Below, piece by piece: positions 24,451-35,156 of a DNA stretch of 64,000 bases. The first letter of the stretch is position 1. Each line of letters opens with the position of its first letter. The translations under genes and the position numbers were made by a program. Origin of the DNA: Cystobasidium ongulense (taxonomy: Eukaryota; Basidiomycota; Cystobasidiomycetes; Cystobasidiales; Cystobasidiaceae); NCBI GenBank assembly GCA_022835595.1, contig BQUP01000004.1, positions 992,001-1,056,000 of the forward strand. Direction: 5' to 3'. Below the pieces are notes generated by a model. That model was not told where the DNA came from and did no database searches. It saw only the letters and a list, made by a program, of their open reading frames with translations.

Positions 24451-25442
24451 TCATTTAGCAACGATGACATCGCAGGGTGCTTTTGAAACAACCCAGTTGG
24501 AGACCGATCTTGAGAAGTCAAGCGCATCAGTATTCCTTGTGCAGACCGCTGTCAATTGACGGAACAGTCGGAACATACGGAGCCGTGAGCTTTTGCCACA
24601 TTCCCATCTTTTTTCGCTTTCCAAGAATTATCAGACTGCATTTCTGTAGCAAAGACAAACGGCTGAAAGTCAGCCAGCCACAACGATATCCTAGGCTCCC
24701 AACTACTAGGCCGAAGGACTTACCGACTCTACGGCTGCTCGAAGAATTTGTCTCTCTGCACCGCCGTGTACAACCCGAGCATATGCATGAACGTCGGCTG
24801 GAAATTCCTTGGCCAGGTTACTCAGGCCAGCCACTGCGTTCTTCCTCATCTTGTGGAGGGTGTCTACTTGATATTGGACGTCGTACGCTAGGCATGGGGC
24901 AAAGTCATAAGCTGAACTAACGGACGCGTGACCCCTACTTACGAGTGCCAAAGGCTGCCAGACCTGCATCGGCGACGCTGTACATAAGGGAAATCCGAAT
25001 TCGTTAGCGCTGGTATAGCTCGCAAATATCTGGTTGGCCCCACGAACACCTGCAACGGTAGGACGGTCATGAAAATGACGCGATCTCCAGATTTGACAAC
25101 GCGTTTCGCTACTCTGACTGCTGCCTGTCGTTTCAGGATTGACACAAGGTCACTTCACATGACTACTAAAGCCTGGGTACGAGGCCTTTCGACTCCTACC
25201 TCATATTGATCATGCTTCTTGCTAGGATCTAGACAGACCAAAACCAAATTCTCTGATTCTTTCGAGTTTGCAACTGGTTCAGGTACCTCTTGCCCAGTTT
25301 GGAGGTCCACAACGGAGGTACGATCATCCTTGTTCAAAGCCGTTTGGGTTGTCTCTTCTGGCAAGTCGAAGGTGGCTGTCTGTCGCCCATGTTCCTCGCC
25401 ATTTTGGCCATCACCTGGAGATTTCGAATTGTTGTCGGGCAT
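24451..25442 (-). CDS. Universal stress protein (UspA) family, copy 2
   Basis: Paralogue of the neighbouring USP. The acidic N-terminal exon (25200-25442, ending LVLVCLDPSKKHDQYE) joins AAVRVAKRVVKSGDRVIFMT (exon from 25124). The YDVQYQVDTLHKMRK exon at 24724-24887 is 164 nt, exactly as in copy 1. It is followed by 24579-24643 (LIILGKRKKMGMWQKLTAP) and 24451-24508 (SVSNWVVSKAPCDVIVAK). One junction is unresolved: between about 25050 and 24888 a short exon starting at 24977 must restore frame. It is either 14 nt, as in copy 1, or 35 nt. Its best in-frame partner uses a weak donor inside VLP (gttgca) and not the stronger gtgttc seven bases on. Length is about 200 residues. Confidence 0.82.
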
Positions 25443-26621
25443 CGAGTCTTGTCGGATTGCAAACGTCGAGTTGTAGGACGTCAGTGCTAGTAGGTATGGA
25501 AGTGAGCATGTCAGTTTGCACGAGTTTCTTCAAGCTGTGCGGGGATCAACGAATGGGGCACATGCGGAAAATGTCAGCCACTTGCTGCACACGGCTGATG
25601 TGAGCGCGACTTGAGGCACAGGTCGAGGAACCAAGGCAAATATGACGGTCTGCAAGCTGTCGAACACAAGTATGGAGAGGGTGTTGGCAAATTTGCATGC
25701 TTCTTTCTTCCGCACTCTTTCTTTCAATAAGCATCGACTCCGGCCCTCGTGTCTTCTTCTTCGTACGGGAAAATGCCGGTTCGTTCGCAACGAACGGGTT
25801 TTGCACATCTCAAGAGCAAGGTGACTGGAAGCTGCGCCGATATGTCCTACAGAGGATGTCGCAGACTGGAGTGTGTTCGAGCAAGAGGACCAGCGGGCCG
25901 ATCAAGCAGCGCGCTTTACGGGCCAGTATTTGGCCACCGCTTGCCTTCTGACCAAACAAGTAGTATGATCACCTCTTTCTACGACCAAGCAACTCTCTGC
26001 AAGACAGGATTGGACTTTCTGAACAGTACCGTATCTCTTACAGAACTCCTCCCAGTGAATTCTCCTCACAAAACCCAGCAGCGTCATTTGTTGAGATGTA
26101 AACAGTCATGACATACACCCTAGCTACTTTCTAAGCTGGCAAGCCACAAGAGCGCAGTCTGATGCGCGTCTGACATCCAGAAAACTCAGCCGAGGACACC
26201 CTCTTACACTTTGGCTCCTTCTGCACATGTGGCGGCGATGAGCACGAAGACGGCAGGAAGCCGTCCGCTCCACCTCTGCGCTGCTCTAGGCTCCGTGCTC
26301 CAGCCTTCTGCCAGGTACTCCGGAGAGGCACCTGCGCGATGAGATGCGTGCAAATTCTGAACGGCCATCGCTGCGATATTAGAGCTATGAGGGTGTGTCG
26401 CAGCAGTCTTCCAGCTGGACTAACTCTAACCTCCTGCCTTGTCCACTCGCTCAATCTACAAGTGGCTCAGAAGGCTCGGACACAGCAGAGAAGCCTGCTT
26501 GGTAATTCTTTCCCCGCCGCTCACTTCCCAATACAACCAATCGTCCAAACCTGTCAAAGTTGCTTTACCGTTTTCGACTCCCTACACCTCGCTCTTGCTT
26601 CTTCACCAACACGCACACAGT
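25443..26621. other. Divergent intergenic region, about 1.2 kb
   Basis: Upstream of both USP copy 2 (minus) and the DUF6533 gene (plus). Several open frames of 60-120 codons occur on both strands and overlap each other. None has a recognisable motif, a coding-like pattern or a splice partner. I call no gene. Confidence 0.4.
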
Positions 26622-28527
26622 ATGGAGTCGCTACCGCCCGTTACCGTCACCTATCCAAACGCCTACTACCAACACCTCGAAGATGTGGTGACTGCCATCA
26701 GTAAGCGATATGAGCAGTCCACGAAGAGCGCAATGCACCGATAGAAAGAGATTCGCTGAAGTGTGACAGTTGCCCTCCTGAACAGGCTGGACAACCGTGA
26801 TCTGTCTCTCCATTGCTCTGTGGGATTGGCTCACTTCGCTGGGCGACGAGGTTACAAGGATCTGGAAGCGAGAAAAGACCCTCGTGAGTTTGTGGCACAC
26901 ATCACCATCCCACGTCGCATAGCACCTTACACTTTGACCGGCCTTATTCTTTAGATCAGCATGCTCTATATCGGTGCTCGCTACTGGATTCTGGTTGCGC
27001 TCTCTATCAATGTAGGCGGTCTGATCCTCATGCCCCACACATCGATCTCCCCACTCTGACTGACCCACTGCTTTCAGGTGTGGATGTACATGGGACAGAG
27101 TCACAAGCTAGACTGGTGTGGTGAGTGTCAATACTATCGCCTCCATTCTTTGCCTCGCTGAGACATACTGTCTTTTCCCAGAAAACTGGGTAAGCATGCA
27201 GCAGTTTAGCTTCGATGTCCGACAAAGCTGACAGGCGGTCTGCATATGTAATCAGCATCGATTAAACGTAAGTGATGGGTAAGCTGATACAAAAAGCAGG
27301 TTTTGGCTGATTTAAATGGTAACAGATGGGCGTCAACGTTCCAGTGGAAGTGTTTTCAGGTCTGATTCTGCTGGTCCGGTACGCATTTACGCTGCGTCGC
27401 TGCGTAATCGTATCGCGACTTTAAGAGCAGTAGACTGATTGCAGACTTGTTCTCCTCTCTTTAGTACATACGCCTTCACTCGACAGTACGTGCCTCTCTC
27501 ATATCACTTTAAAGAGCATCCGCTGATCGAGCCTGTGCCCACTTTCCGCGTGCTTCTTGCGCTCCAGGAACCGCGTAGTACTAGCGATCATGGTTACATG
27601 CTTCCTCGGGCAGACTGCGTTCATGTGCGTCTGCGTAAAGTATGGTGTCACTCTGATCCCTTGGTTTCGAGTTGGGCAGACCCAAGGTCGCTGCTTCACT
27701 GGTCCCTCCGGCAAGAATCTCTTGGTCATTGGTTATTTCCTTACACCTCTGCTATGTAAGTGAAAGCTCAATCAAACTCGACACAGATCTAGGAAAGTAT
27801 CGTATCATCAACGTTCATGCTCACTTTCCTTCCGTCCTTGTAGACGCATCAATTTGTGCTGGACTTACTATACACGAATCGCTCCGAAGCAGGAATAGGA
27901 CCACTTCAATCAGAAAGACGCCGGTATACAAGGTCTTCATGAGAGAAGGTGCCATCTACTACTTTACCATGGCTACTGTCATCAGTAAGTCTATACACGT
28001 TGTCTACAGTCATCATCATCATTATCATCATCCTTAGCTGCCTCAGTGCTAACTGCATTGACCCTGTCTCGCAATCACACAGTTGTGAACATCGCCTTCA
28101 TGGGCCAATCAGACGTTTCGATCCAAGGATGTGCATACTTCTTCATGCCCCTCGTGGACGCCACGATGTCCTGCCGCTTGGTTCTTTCTCTTCGAGACGC
28201 TGACAGCACACAATTCAACTCCAACGTGAACGTCAAGTCACTCTGGGCTAGTATGCAATATGACAGCGAGGAGCAACCTGAAAGACAAAGCCACATCAAA
28301 TCACTTCCGCAGGGCGACACCTTCGCGTTGACCACCGTGGACCGAAACGGGAGCGGAGCACCGCCAGTCAACGTCAAGTGAGTCTACATTCCCATCGATA
28401 CATTGTATCTCGTTCGACTCAATAGACTTGCTGATTCCAACGATTCCTCGTCAGTATCGAACGTCTTGTCCACTTCTCCGTGGAAGATGACTATACAGCA
28501 GACATTGAAAAGAAGGCTTCTCAATAA
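26622..28527 (+). CDS. DUF6533-type multi-pass membrane protein
   Basis: Seven-helix-like membrane protein of a family common in basidiomycetes and of unknown function. The conserved N-terminal domain is spread over several exons: WTTVICLSIALWDWLTSLGD, EVTRIWKREKTL, then ISMLYIGARYWILVALSIN. Further helices are NVPVEVFSGLILLVRTYAFT, QNRVVLAIMVTCFLGQTAFM and NLLVIGYFLTPLLYASICAG, followed by EGAIYYFTMATVIVNIAFMG and the C-terminal VDATMSCRLVLSLRDAD. A hydrophilic tail ends IEKKASQ. I count eleven introns. One exon is only 8 nt (27182-27189, AAAACTGG) and is needed to avoid a stop. The window gives no hint of ligand or partner. Confidence 0.85.
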
Positions 28528-28811
28528 AGGAAACATCTCTTCAGTTATTATCTGACTTTTCTTGGGAATTCGTAGCCTTAAATTTGGCAAACGTTGCCTT
28601 AATCTCGCCGGGGCGTTATACATCTCATCTTCAGTTCCTCATATCAATCAGCAGTCTGACACAGTCAATTCCGTCAATCGTTTTAACTCCGCACTCTTAG
28701 GTCCGATATCGCCTCGGGCTCGGCACGGCCTAACGTTTAATTGTATCATAGGTATTCCTTAGACGATGCTGTGTCCTACCTCCTTTTCACTCCAAAGCAA
28801 AGGCAATAACG

Positions 28812-29239
28812 TTACTTGGCCTTGAAGGCGTCTGAAGTCAAGGTGGCAAAGGTCAGATCGTTACTGAAACGCAGCGACTGACGACCATGTATACCAATAC
28901 AACTCACCTTTGATCTTCTCCCCAACTCCCTTTCCAGATTCGTCATGGGCCTCTGCGGCCGAGTACGTTTGCTCTGATCTATCATTTGGGTCCGATGCGC
29001 TCGGCTGGACATTCCTGTCACCTAGTCCTCCAGCAAGGATAGCATCGTGGTTGCTTCCTTGAGCACCTCCGCTGTTAAGGCTAATTGGAGTATCAGCAAA
29101 TCATTCAGTGTGCATTGTCCAGTAACCAGAATCAGTATTGGTCAGAGACACTACAGCCGACTTACGATCGCTGACCCGGGTTGACTGATGAACCCTCTGT
29201 GTTTCCAACAGCTCCGACTTCTGCAGCATCGTTTGACAT
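28812..29239 (-). CDS. Small hydrophilic protein, 88 residues
   Basis: Three exons (29166-29239, 28908-29080, 28812-28831), the last encoding only DAFKAK and the stop. Sequence is Gly/Ser/Asp-rich without hydrophobic segments: MSNDAAEVGAVGNTEGSSVN, SGGAQGSNHDAILAGGLGD, SAAEAHDESGKGVGEKIKDA. This composition resembles stress-induced hydrophilins, but I cannot assign a named family. It converges on the DUF6533 gene and diverges from the RPEL gene. Confidence rests on three consecutive well-formed splice sites keeping frame. Confidence 0.65.
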
Positions 29240-29841
29240 GATTGTATGTAAGTTATGTGGAACAGGTGGGGTTAGGATATGGGTGGGAGGCTGTGGAAGG
29301 TGTGGAGGAAAGAGGTGCTCCGACATCTGCAACGAGTATTTATCGATGAAGGTGTGGTGGCCCGCGGTAGAGCGCGCAGGAAAGAATGCAAACGTCATGG
29401 TTCTTGCGCGTTCAGAAATAGGCACTAGCTGGTATCGCACGTGACTGGAGGCAATGGATGGACACGGAGGAATAGACAGTTCGACGTACGGAAAATCGGA
29501 GACCCTTTTCGTAATCTGACCTGTTTTGTTGCTAAACACATCGGATCCGCCTACAACGCCACCATCAGCTACCCGGCCTCAGACATTTCTGAATCTCTCG
29601 CCAGAGAGCATCTGCTTTGCTTTTTTAGATGGGGTGATAGCGTCCACATGATTTGGAAATGGAATTCAGTCTGGAGGACAGCTGGAGTGCAACTTTCTGT
29701 CTGCCATTCAAGGTGGGGCGTGGCGGTCGTCAGATCGCCTTTGTGATCTCCATCCAACCTTGGACTCGTCGCAACAGATCCCAGCAACACAGCCATACTT
29801 TACCTCAGACCTGTAGTGATTGGACGTAGATATTCACCATC
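29240..29841. other. Divergent intergenic region, about 600 bp
   Basis: Between the small hydrophilic protein gene and the RPEL gene. Open frames present are short and featureless. Nothing specific recognised. Confidence 0.4.
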
Positions 29842-30588
29842 ATGGGTAAGCTGCTGTATCAACCTCTTGTTCACCATGCATGCATTTAGTCCTGATCATC
29901 ACGTGAAGCCGACAACACCGCAACATCGCGCGTCGACATGCCTGAAGAGTACACTCGAGGTCAAGTAGACGATGCACCATTATCACCTGTAGAGAAGACC
30001 AAGGAGAGCTTGGACAAGCTGTTGAGCAGCAGACCTGGCGAGAAGGACTTGGTCGAGGTGGGTGGCCCGTGGGCAATATAGGCAGCACCGACATTGACGC
30101 CTGCATAACGCAATGTCTCATATGCACAGAAGAACATCATGAAGGGTATATCTCTGCTGATTGCCAGCCCATCTTCCTCAACATGATCCTGACGTCTGTC
30201 TCGTTTGGTCACGTTCTCCCATTGACGCCACTTCGCCGTCTATCACACCAGATACAAAGGTCGCTCCTGCTCTACAAGCACACCAGGAAGAGCTAAAGCG
30301 GGCTCAGCTTGAGGTGGGCAAGCTTTATTACACTTCTACTTTCCTGTTGCGACACCCGACTAACTCCTACTCCTCCCTTATCAGGACAAGCTAGACAATG
30401 CTATAAAGCACCGTCCTCAGCCTGAGGAGCTTGTACAAGGTGGAATCCTAAGCAGTATGTAGAGATTTTGGCACTTCGAAAGCGCAGAACAAGCCTTATA
30501 CTAACATGTGCCGCTTCCTTAAACAGAGGACGAAGCCCCTGATACCAGCATCCCAGCACAAACGATTGACCCTCCCTCAATCTCATAA
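29842..30588 (+). CDS. RPEL-repeat protein, 120 residues
   Basis: Two clear RPEL motifs, which in animal MRT-A and Phactr proteins bind monomeric actin: KESLDKLLSSRPGEKDLVEK followed by NIMK, and DKLDNAIKHRPQPEELVQGG followed by IL. Between them runs a charged helix (APALQAHQEELKRAQLE). Six exons: 29842-29845 (ATGG, four coding bases), 29909-30057, 30130-30145, 30252-30313, 30385-30454 and 30527-30588. The first exon gives MADNTATSRVDMPEEYTRG; an internal ATG at 29938 would skip it. The joint NIMK-DTKVAPALQ uses a 106-nt intron. In animals such proteins regulate SRF co-activation or phosphatase; the fungal role is unknown to me. Confidence 0.85.
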
Positions 30589-30989
30589 ATGTAGCGTTGC
30601 AAGTGAGGGAAATCACTAGATTTGAGTATGCTTGACACATCTTTGATCTTTGGGAAAAGAGATGAAAGCCTCGTTCACGCATCTACTGTATGCAAAGCAA
30701 TTAAAGTTTCAAATTACTACAAAAGTTCACTGACAGCTCTTGGAAAAAGGTTCGGCTATTTTATACATTGTATGCAGTAACTATACTTCAAATGAGTAGA
30801 CTTCCCCTAATAATGCCACTTGACATTGGTCTACAAGGTATCGATATGTGTTGTGGCGCCTGCAATGTGAATAAGCAGGCTCGGTGGGTGACGGGTACAG
30901 GCAGAAGTAGGATGGTGTGCTACAGGGTGTAAGGCTACACGTGTATCGACTGAAGAAGAGACAGCGTAAGACCTTATTGATCAATACAG
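30589..30989. other. Convergent intergenic region, about 400 bp
   Basis: 3' flanks of the RPEL and HSF-like genes. AT-rich in places (near 30690-30785); no gene seen. Confidence 0.5.
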
Positions 30990-33038
30990 CTACCAATTTG
31001 TAGCTTGCAAATCTGCAAGACCACTGAAGGCTGAAGAAAAGTAGGGAGGTAAGACATTATTCGGTGGTAGGTTGGGATCGTACGTCGGGTCCGAGAATGC
31101 GTCAATGGACGATGGTGGATAGTAGAAAGGCTGCGCCAAGCTTGTGAGGCTGTTTTGATTATTAGTATTAGAGGGAAGAGTAGGTGCACTAGGTAACGAG
31201 CTGCCAGCACCATAGTTTACACTCAGACTAATGGAGTCGGAGAATGCATTTGAAGGCTGCTGTTGGCTGACAGGCGGTGTATTTGAGATGCTTGGGCTAT
31301 TGGAGTAGCTTTGCAAAGCCTGCGGTGGAGCGGAATTTGGAGGCAGAGGAGGTAAAGACGTATCGAAATTTGAGCTAGTGAGGGACGGATCGATCATGCT
31401 ATTAGCTTGGTTGGCAGCTGGACCGCCATTGACATTGGAAGGGGAAGTCGAATGGCTGCTTGGGTTGCTGTTGCCGGCCGCGTTGTTCTTGTCCAGGGTG
31501 AGGAATGCTTCCTGTAGTGACTTAGGTAGGGCTTCGTATTGTTGTCCAGATAGCGTGAGACCAAGCTGACTTGCATTCGGGAGCGTGGCAGGCAAAGCAG
31601 GAGGAGCAGTAGTGAATTGGGAAGGATCGAAAGCATTGGCGAAAAAATTCTCAAAATTGGCAGTTGCGCTCTCTGTACTTGTGTGGTGATGATCTAATGT
31701 CAAGGTCGCGAAAGGATCGTTATTCATTCCGAGGGAAGAAAGGACAGTGTCGTTGTCGAAAGTGACTGTTGTTGAAGTATTTGGAGTAATGTCATGCTTT
31801 TTCTTTGCTCTCTTTGCCATTTCTTCGTTGACACGTATATCACCATTGTGCGACGAATCATAAATATTTTCCTGATTCTCCTCTACATCATTTGCCGCTG
31901 TTGCTGCTTTGCGTTTCTTGGAAGTGTTTTTAGCTTTCTTGGCGGTGTTGCTATTTGCTTGCTTGGAAATGGTAGGAGTGGCGCCGAGGGTATTCGATGG
32001 CACAGGCGTCGATTCAGTAAGACCAGTCAGGCTTGGATCAAGGTCGATATTGGAAGTCATTGGAGGTGCGGGTGGTAGTGCAGGATCATATGTAAGATCC
32101 ATGTTGACCTGGTCCTCCTCTTGTTGCATTTTGATTTGTTCCCGACGCTTTTGCTCTTCCTGCCGGTTCTTCTCCTCCATCTTGTGCATTGCGACCAACT
32201 CAGCTTGTCTCTGCTGACGGGCTTCTCTTTCCGCTTGTTCAGCCGCCATACGCTCATTTGCGATAGCTCTAGCTTCAGCATCTTTTGCTCTTGATGGTTT
32301 TGGCTTTGCTTTTCTTGTAACAGAGCGTACTTCTTCTCTTGGTGAGTCGCGGAGGAGGTTCTCATGCTGCATGACTCTGATATTGTCCCCCAGGCGGGAT
32401 ATGGTTGCTCCTGGCTCTTCATCGTCATCGAGCACAAGCTTGGGTACTTCGACTTGCGGTATCCTTCTCCAACCGTAGATACAGCATTGACGCTGAAAAG
32501 AGCCATAGTTCTTGTGCTTGCATATGTTAGCTGCATCGAGGGCTTCGGGCACAGCATCGGGATCTAGGATGAGGAGATATCGGCCGTTCAAACTGAACTC
32601 CATTATTCCATGGGAAATGTCCGAGTCGAGCCAACTAGGGGAGTGGAAAGCAATACGAGTCAGGACTTGCATGCTGCATCGAGCTCAACTAGCGCTATAA
32701 AGCATGACTCACTTCCATAGCTTTTCAAGAAAGTTGTTCTCCCTGCGTTTGGCTGCCTCTGCAGCAATCACGCTTGCACTCCTCTCGGGCTTGCCTTCAG
32801 TTGCAGACTCGTGAGCGGCATCGTGGGTTTGAGGGGACTGATGGCTAGTGGGTATATCGTGCGAGATTGAAAGGTGCTGTGTGTTGTCGAGTATGTCTAG
32901 ATTGTGGATATCCCCAATGTTTGTAATGCTGCTGGTCGACTCGCCCGCTGCTCCGTCTTGCATGAGACTGGGATCCAGCGAGGGTAACGGAGAGGCATCA
33001 GACTTGGAAGGCGAGCTCCCATTCTGCTTGCGAGCCAT
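30990..33038 (-). CDS. HSF-type DNA-binding domain protein, divergent
   Basis: Two exons (32713-33038 and 30990-32673), 669 residues. A winged-helix domain like that of heat shock factors spans roughly residues 100-190: NNFLEKLWN, then MEFSLNGRYLLILDPDAVPE, ANICKHKNYGSFQRQCCIYG and WRRI. This matches the F-x-x-KL..., ILDP and K(H)-x-N-(x)-SF-x-RQ pattern of the HSF recognition helix region. A long Glu/Arg/Gln coiled-coil follows (EARAIANERMAAEQAERE, QKRREQIKMQQEED), then basic stretches (KKAKNTSKKRKAATAA) and a Ser/Pro/Asn/Gln-rich C-terminus typical of activation regions. The only intron, 32674-32712, is 39 nt, unusually short here. Probably a nuclear transcription factor; the target is unknown. 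Confidence 0.8.
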
Positions 33039-33886
33039 GGTGATGTAATGACAGAGTCTGTGTTGCTTCCTATATCACACACCTGCACCTGCAGCTTCGG
33101 CGGCGCCAGCCTCAGGCTGGCAGCTTGCCCGCTCTCGAGAAGAGCGAGGTCTGGCTGCACCTCGACCGTCCTGTTGAGCGGACTGCTACCCTGATCTGAT
33201 AAGATAAGATCTAGATAGCAATCGCAGGATGCTACGACGAGCCTTCCTTGGGGCGCTCGGATGCTCGCTGCTCGGGCTGAGTTTCGTCCGGGTCCTTCGT
33301 CCTGCCTGGCTGGCTCGAGGAAGGCTGCCTTTTGAGGGAAGGCGAAGATTCGACCCAGAAAGTTTGCGAGACGAGAACAAGGTGAGAATACTCGAAACCT
33401 CCAAGATGCAATGCACCTCGAATGCCCACGAGCACTCCGCTGTCCTGCTTGCGATGACAACGTTTATTGGTCGAAAGCTGAAGCGCGAGCGAGCTGCGAA
33501 ATGTGAAATCTCTGCTCGCCGTCCAGCGCATGGAAAGCGCAGGCATGCATCAGAGTATTTTGAAAATACATCCGCGGCAACGGCAAGCAAGATGGTCTAA
33601 ACGTGAGAATGACAAATAACCAACAAACACATGGACAATTCAGACCGTTGATGTTGATGCTGCTGCAATGCTGACTTTCGCTAGCGGACGCCCAGCTGTC
33701 TTAATCGACAATTATGTTTGATAGCAAGTTATCTGAATTCATCACATTTATCTGTGTAATTGCACAAAAGCGATGACATCGTAGAGCTATACAAAGTATA
33801 TGCTACATTGAAATGGAAACCGTGATTTTACACAACAGCTGAAACGACTTCAAAAGTTGCCAATACCGCAAGATGATCAGATGCAA
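33039..33886. other. Intergenic, about 850 bp
   Basis: Upstream of the HSF-like gene and downstream of the TDP2-like gene. Open frames of 100-190 codons occur on both strands around 32900-33600. They overlap each other and the HSF-like exon and show no motif. No gene called. Confidence 0.4.
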
Positions 33887-35039
33887 CTATGGGGAACAAT
33901 TAGCTGGGAAACTCAGGTGAGTTATGTCAAGCTCACAAGTATTACCCCCTTTCCCGTGTTGACATCGTAGTTTTACCTTTTGTGTTCTTGCTTCGTCTCT
34001 CTTGTCTTCTTTACCTGGCCTCTCTCGCCTGTCCACTTGAATCGGTACATGACCGTCAGTCCATTGTCGAATAAGTTTTAACCCGTCCCCTTTGACAAGT
34101 ATTAAATCTAAACGCCTAGGTTTACGCTTTTCCTTCCGTCTTGAGCCTTCGTAGAATGGGTAAAGCAAGCCAAACGTGGCGTTATCTCGCAAAGGATCTG
34201 TTCTGGGACTTGAAGGCGCTTGTGATAATGTCGCTTGAAAGGCAGGTGAAAATCCACAGTCGGTGAACGGTGCTGTGTCGTTCCATGAGAGATTCTTCTG
34301 AGTTTGAACAATGGATTTCAACTCTTCATACGAGGAATGGTTGAAGTCGGCCAGTATGACGCATGATTGCAATCCTCCAGTCGCCTCTAAAAGTTGATTG
34401 TATTGATGTAACCGTGTTTTTGCGCTTGTAGCAAGAGATTCAAAGTGGCTAGTCAGGAAGCAGATCTAAAAGGGCATTAACTCATGGTCTCCAGACTTCT
34501 AATGTTGCAATGCCTACGTTATTTCGCGCTCGAACCGTTATCAATACCTTGCCTTGTTGTCCGGCTAATGGCAACATGCGAGCACCAGAGTCGTTGTCAA
34601 TCATACTCCGCCTGATTGCTATCACGCAGCCATCTCTCTCGGACTGATTCGCAGACGAAGAGGGATTGGCAGCGTTGAAGTAATCTTGTAGGGACGTCAG
34701 ACACCAGTCTTGTCGCAACCATCTTTCTCTTCGCAATGCTTGCTCAAAAGCAGGCGAAACCTCTTGTAGCGCTATAACATCCGCTTTTGAGCGTGAAATC
34801 ACTTCAATGGCATGCCTGGTGCGATGCGATGCATGTGGTATCGACTGTGATAATGGACCCGAAAAGACGTTGTAGGTTAAGCACGTGAGGCGCTTGTTGG
34901 GATCGGCGGCACTAGATGGCTCCGAGGATGTGCTCGCTTCATTGGCAGTCGCTGTTAATGCTTGCCATTGGCGAGTGGAAGCAGAGAACCTGTATAGCGG
35001 CACCCTCCTTGATGCCTGCATGAGTGCGAAGGAAAGCAT
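33887..35039 (-). CDS. Endonuclease/exonuclease/phosphatase family protein, TDP2-like
   Basis: Mg-dependent EEP-fold enzyme. The closest animal type is tyrosyl-DNA phosphodiesterase 2, which releases topoisomerase II adducts from 5' DNA ends. Two exons (34518-35039, 33887-34465) with a 52-nt intron, 366 residues. Motifs in order: LTCLTYNVFSG (TWN-like), ADVIALQEVSP (catalytic Glu), DGCVIAIRRS, ICFLTSHFESL (HLES-like, restored by splicing), VILADFNHSSYEE (Asp-x-Asn), TDCGF, RRLDLILVKG (RxD-x-I-like), and near the end TDGHVPI in place of the usual SDH. The changed last motif leaves activity open. The gene starts about 118 bp from the divergent tRNA gene. Confidence 0.82.
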
Positions 35040-35156
35040 GCATGATTCCACGCTCTTCGGTCTAGTAAACCAAGTCCAACAAAGATCACAAAGTAGACTC
35101 GCCTGGAACAGGGCGATATACAAGACAAAAAGGGTCTGAGTGACAACCATTAAAAC

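Noticed and set aside
27995-28035. ATC/CAT-type simple repeat
   Set aside because: Lies within an intron of the DUF6533 gene and is a short microsatellite with no further structure.
30146-30167. A 22-nt intron in the RPEL gene
   Set aside because: It has GT and AG ends and keeps a frame, but it is too short, and a 106-nt intron (30146-30251) gives the better joint NIMK-DTKVAPALQ.
33186-33600. Overlapping open frames on both strands upstream of the HSF-like gene
   Set aside because: Several frames of similar length overlap each other, none with recognisable motifs; typical of chance frames in GC-balanced DNA.
34466-34496. A 31-nt intron in the TDP2-like gene
   Set aside because: A stronger donor (gtaggc) 21 nt upstream gives a 52-nt intron and a better family joint (RARNN-ICFLTSHFES).
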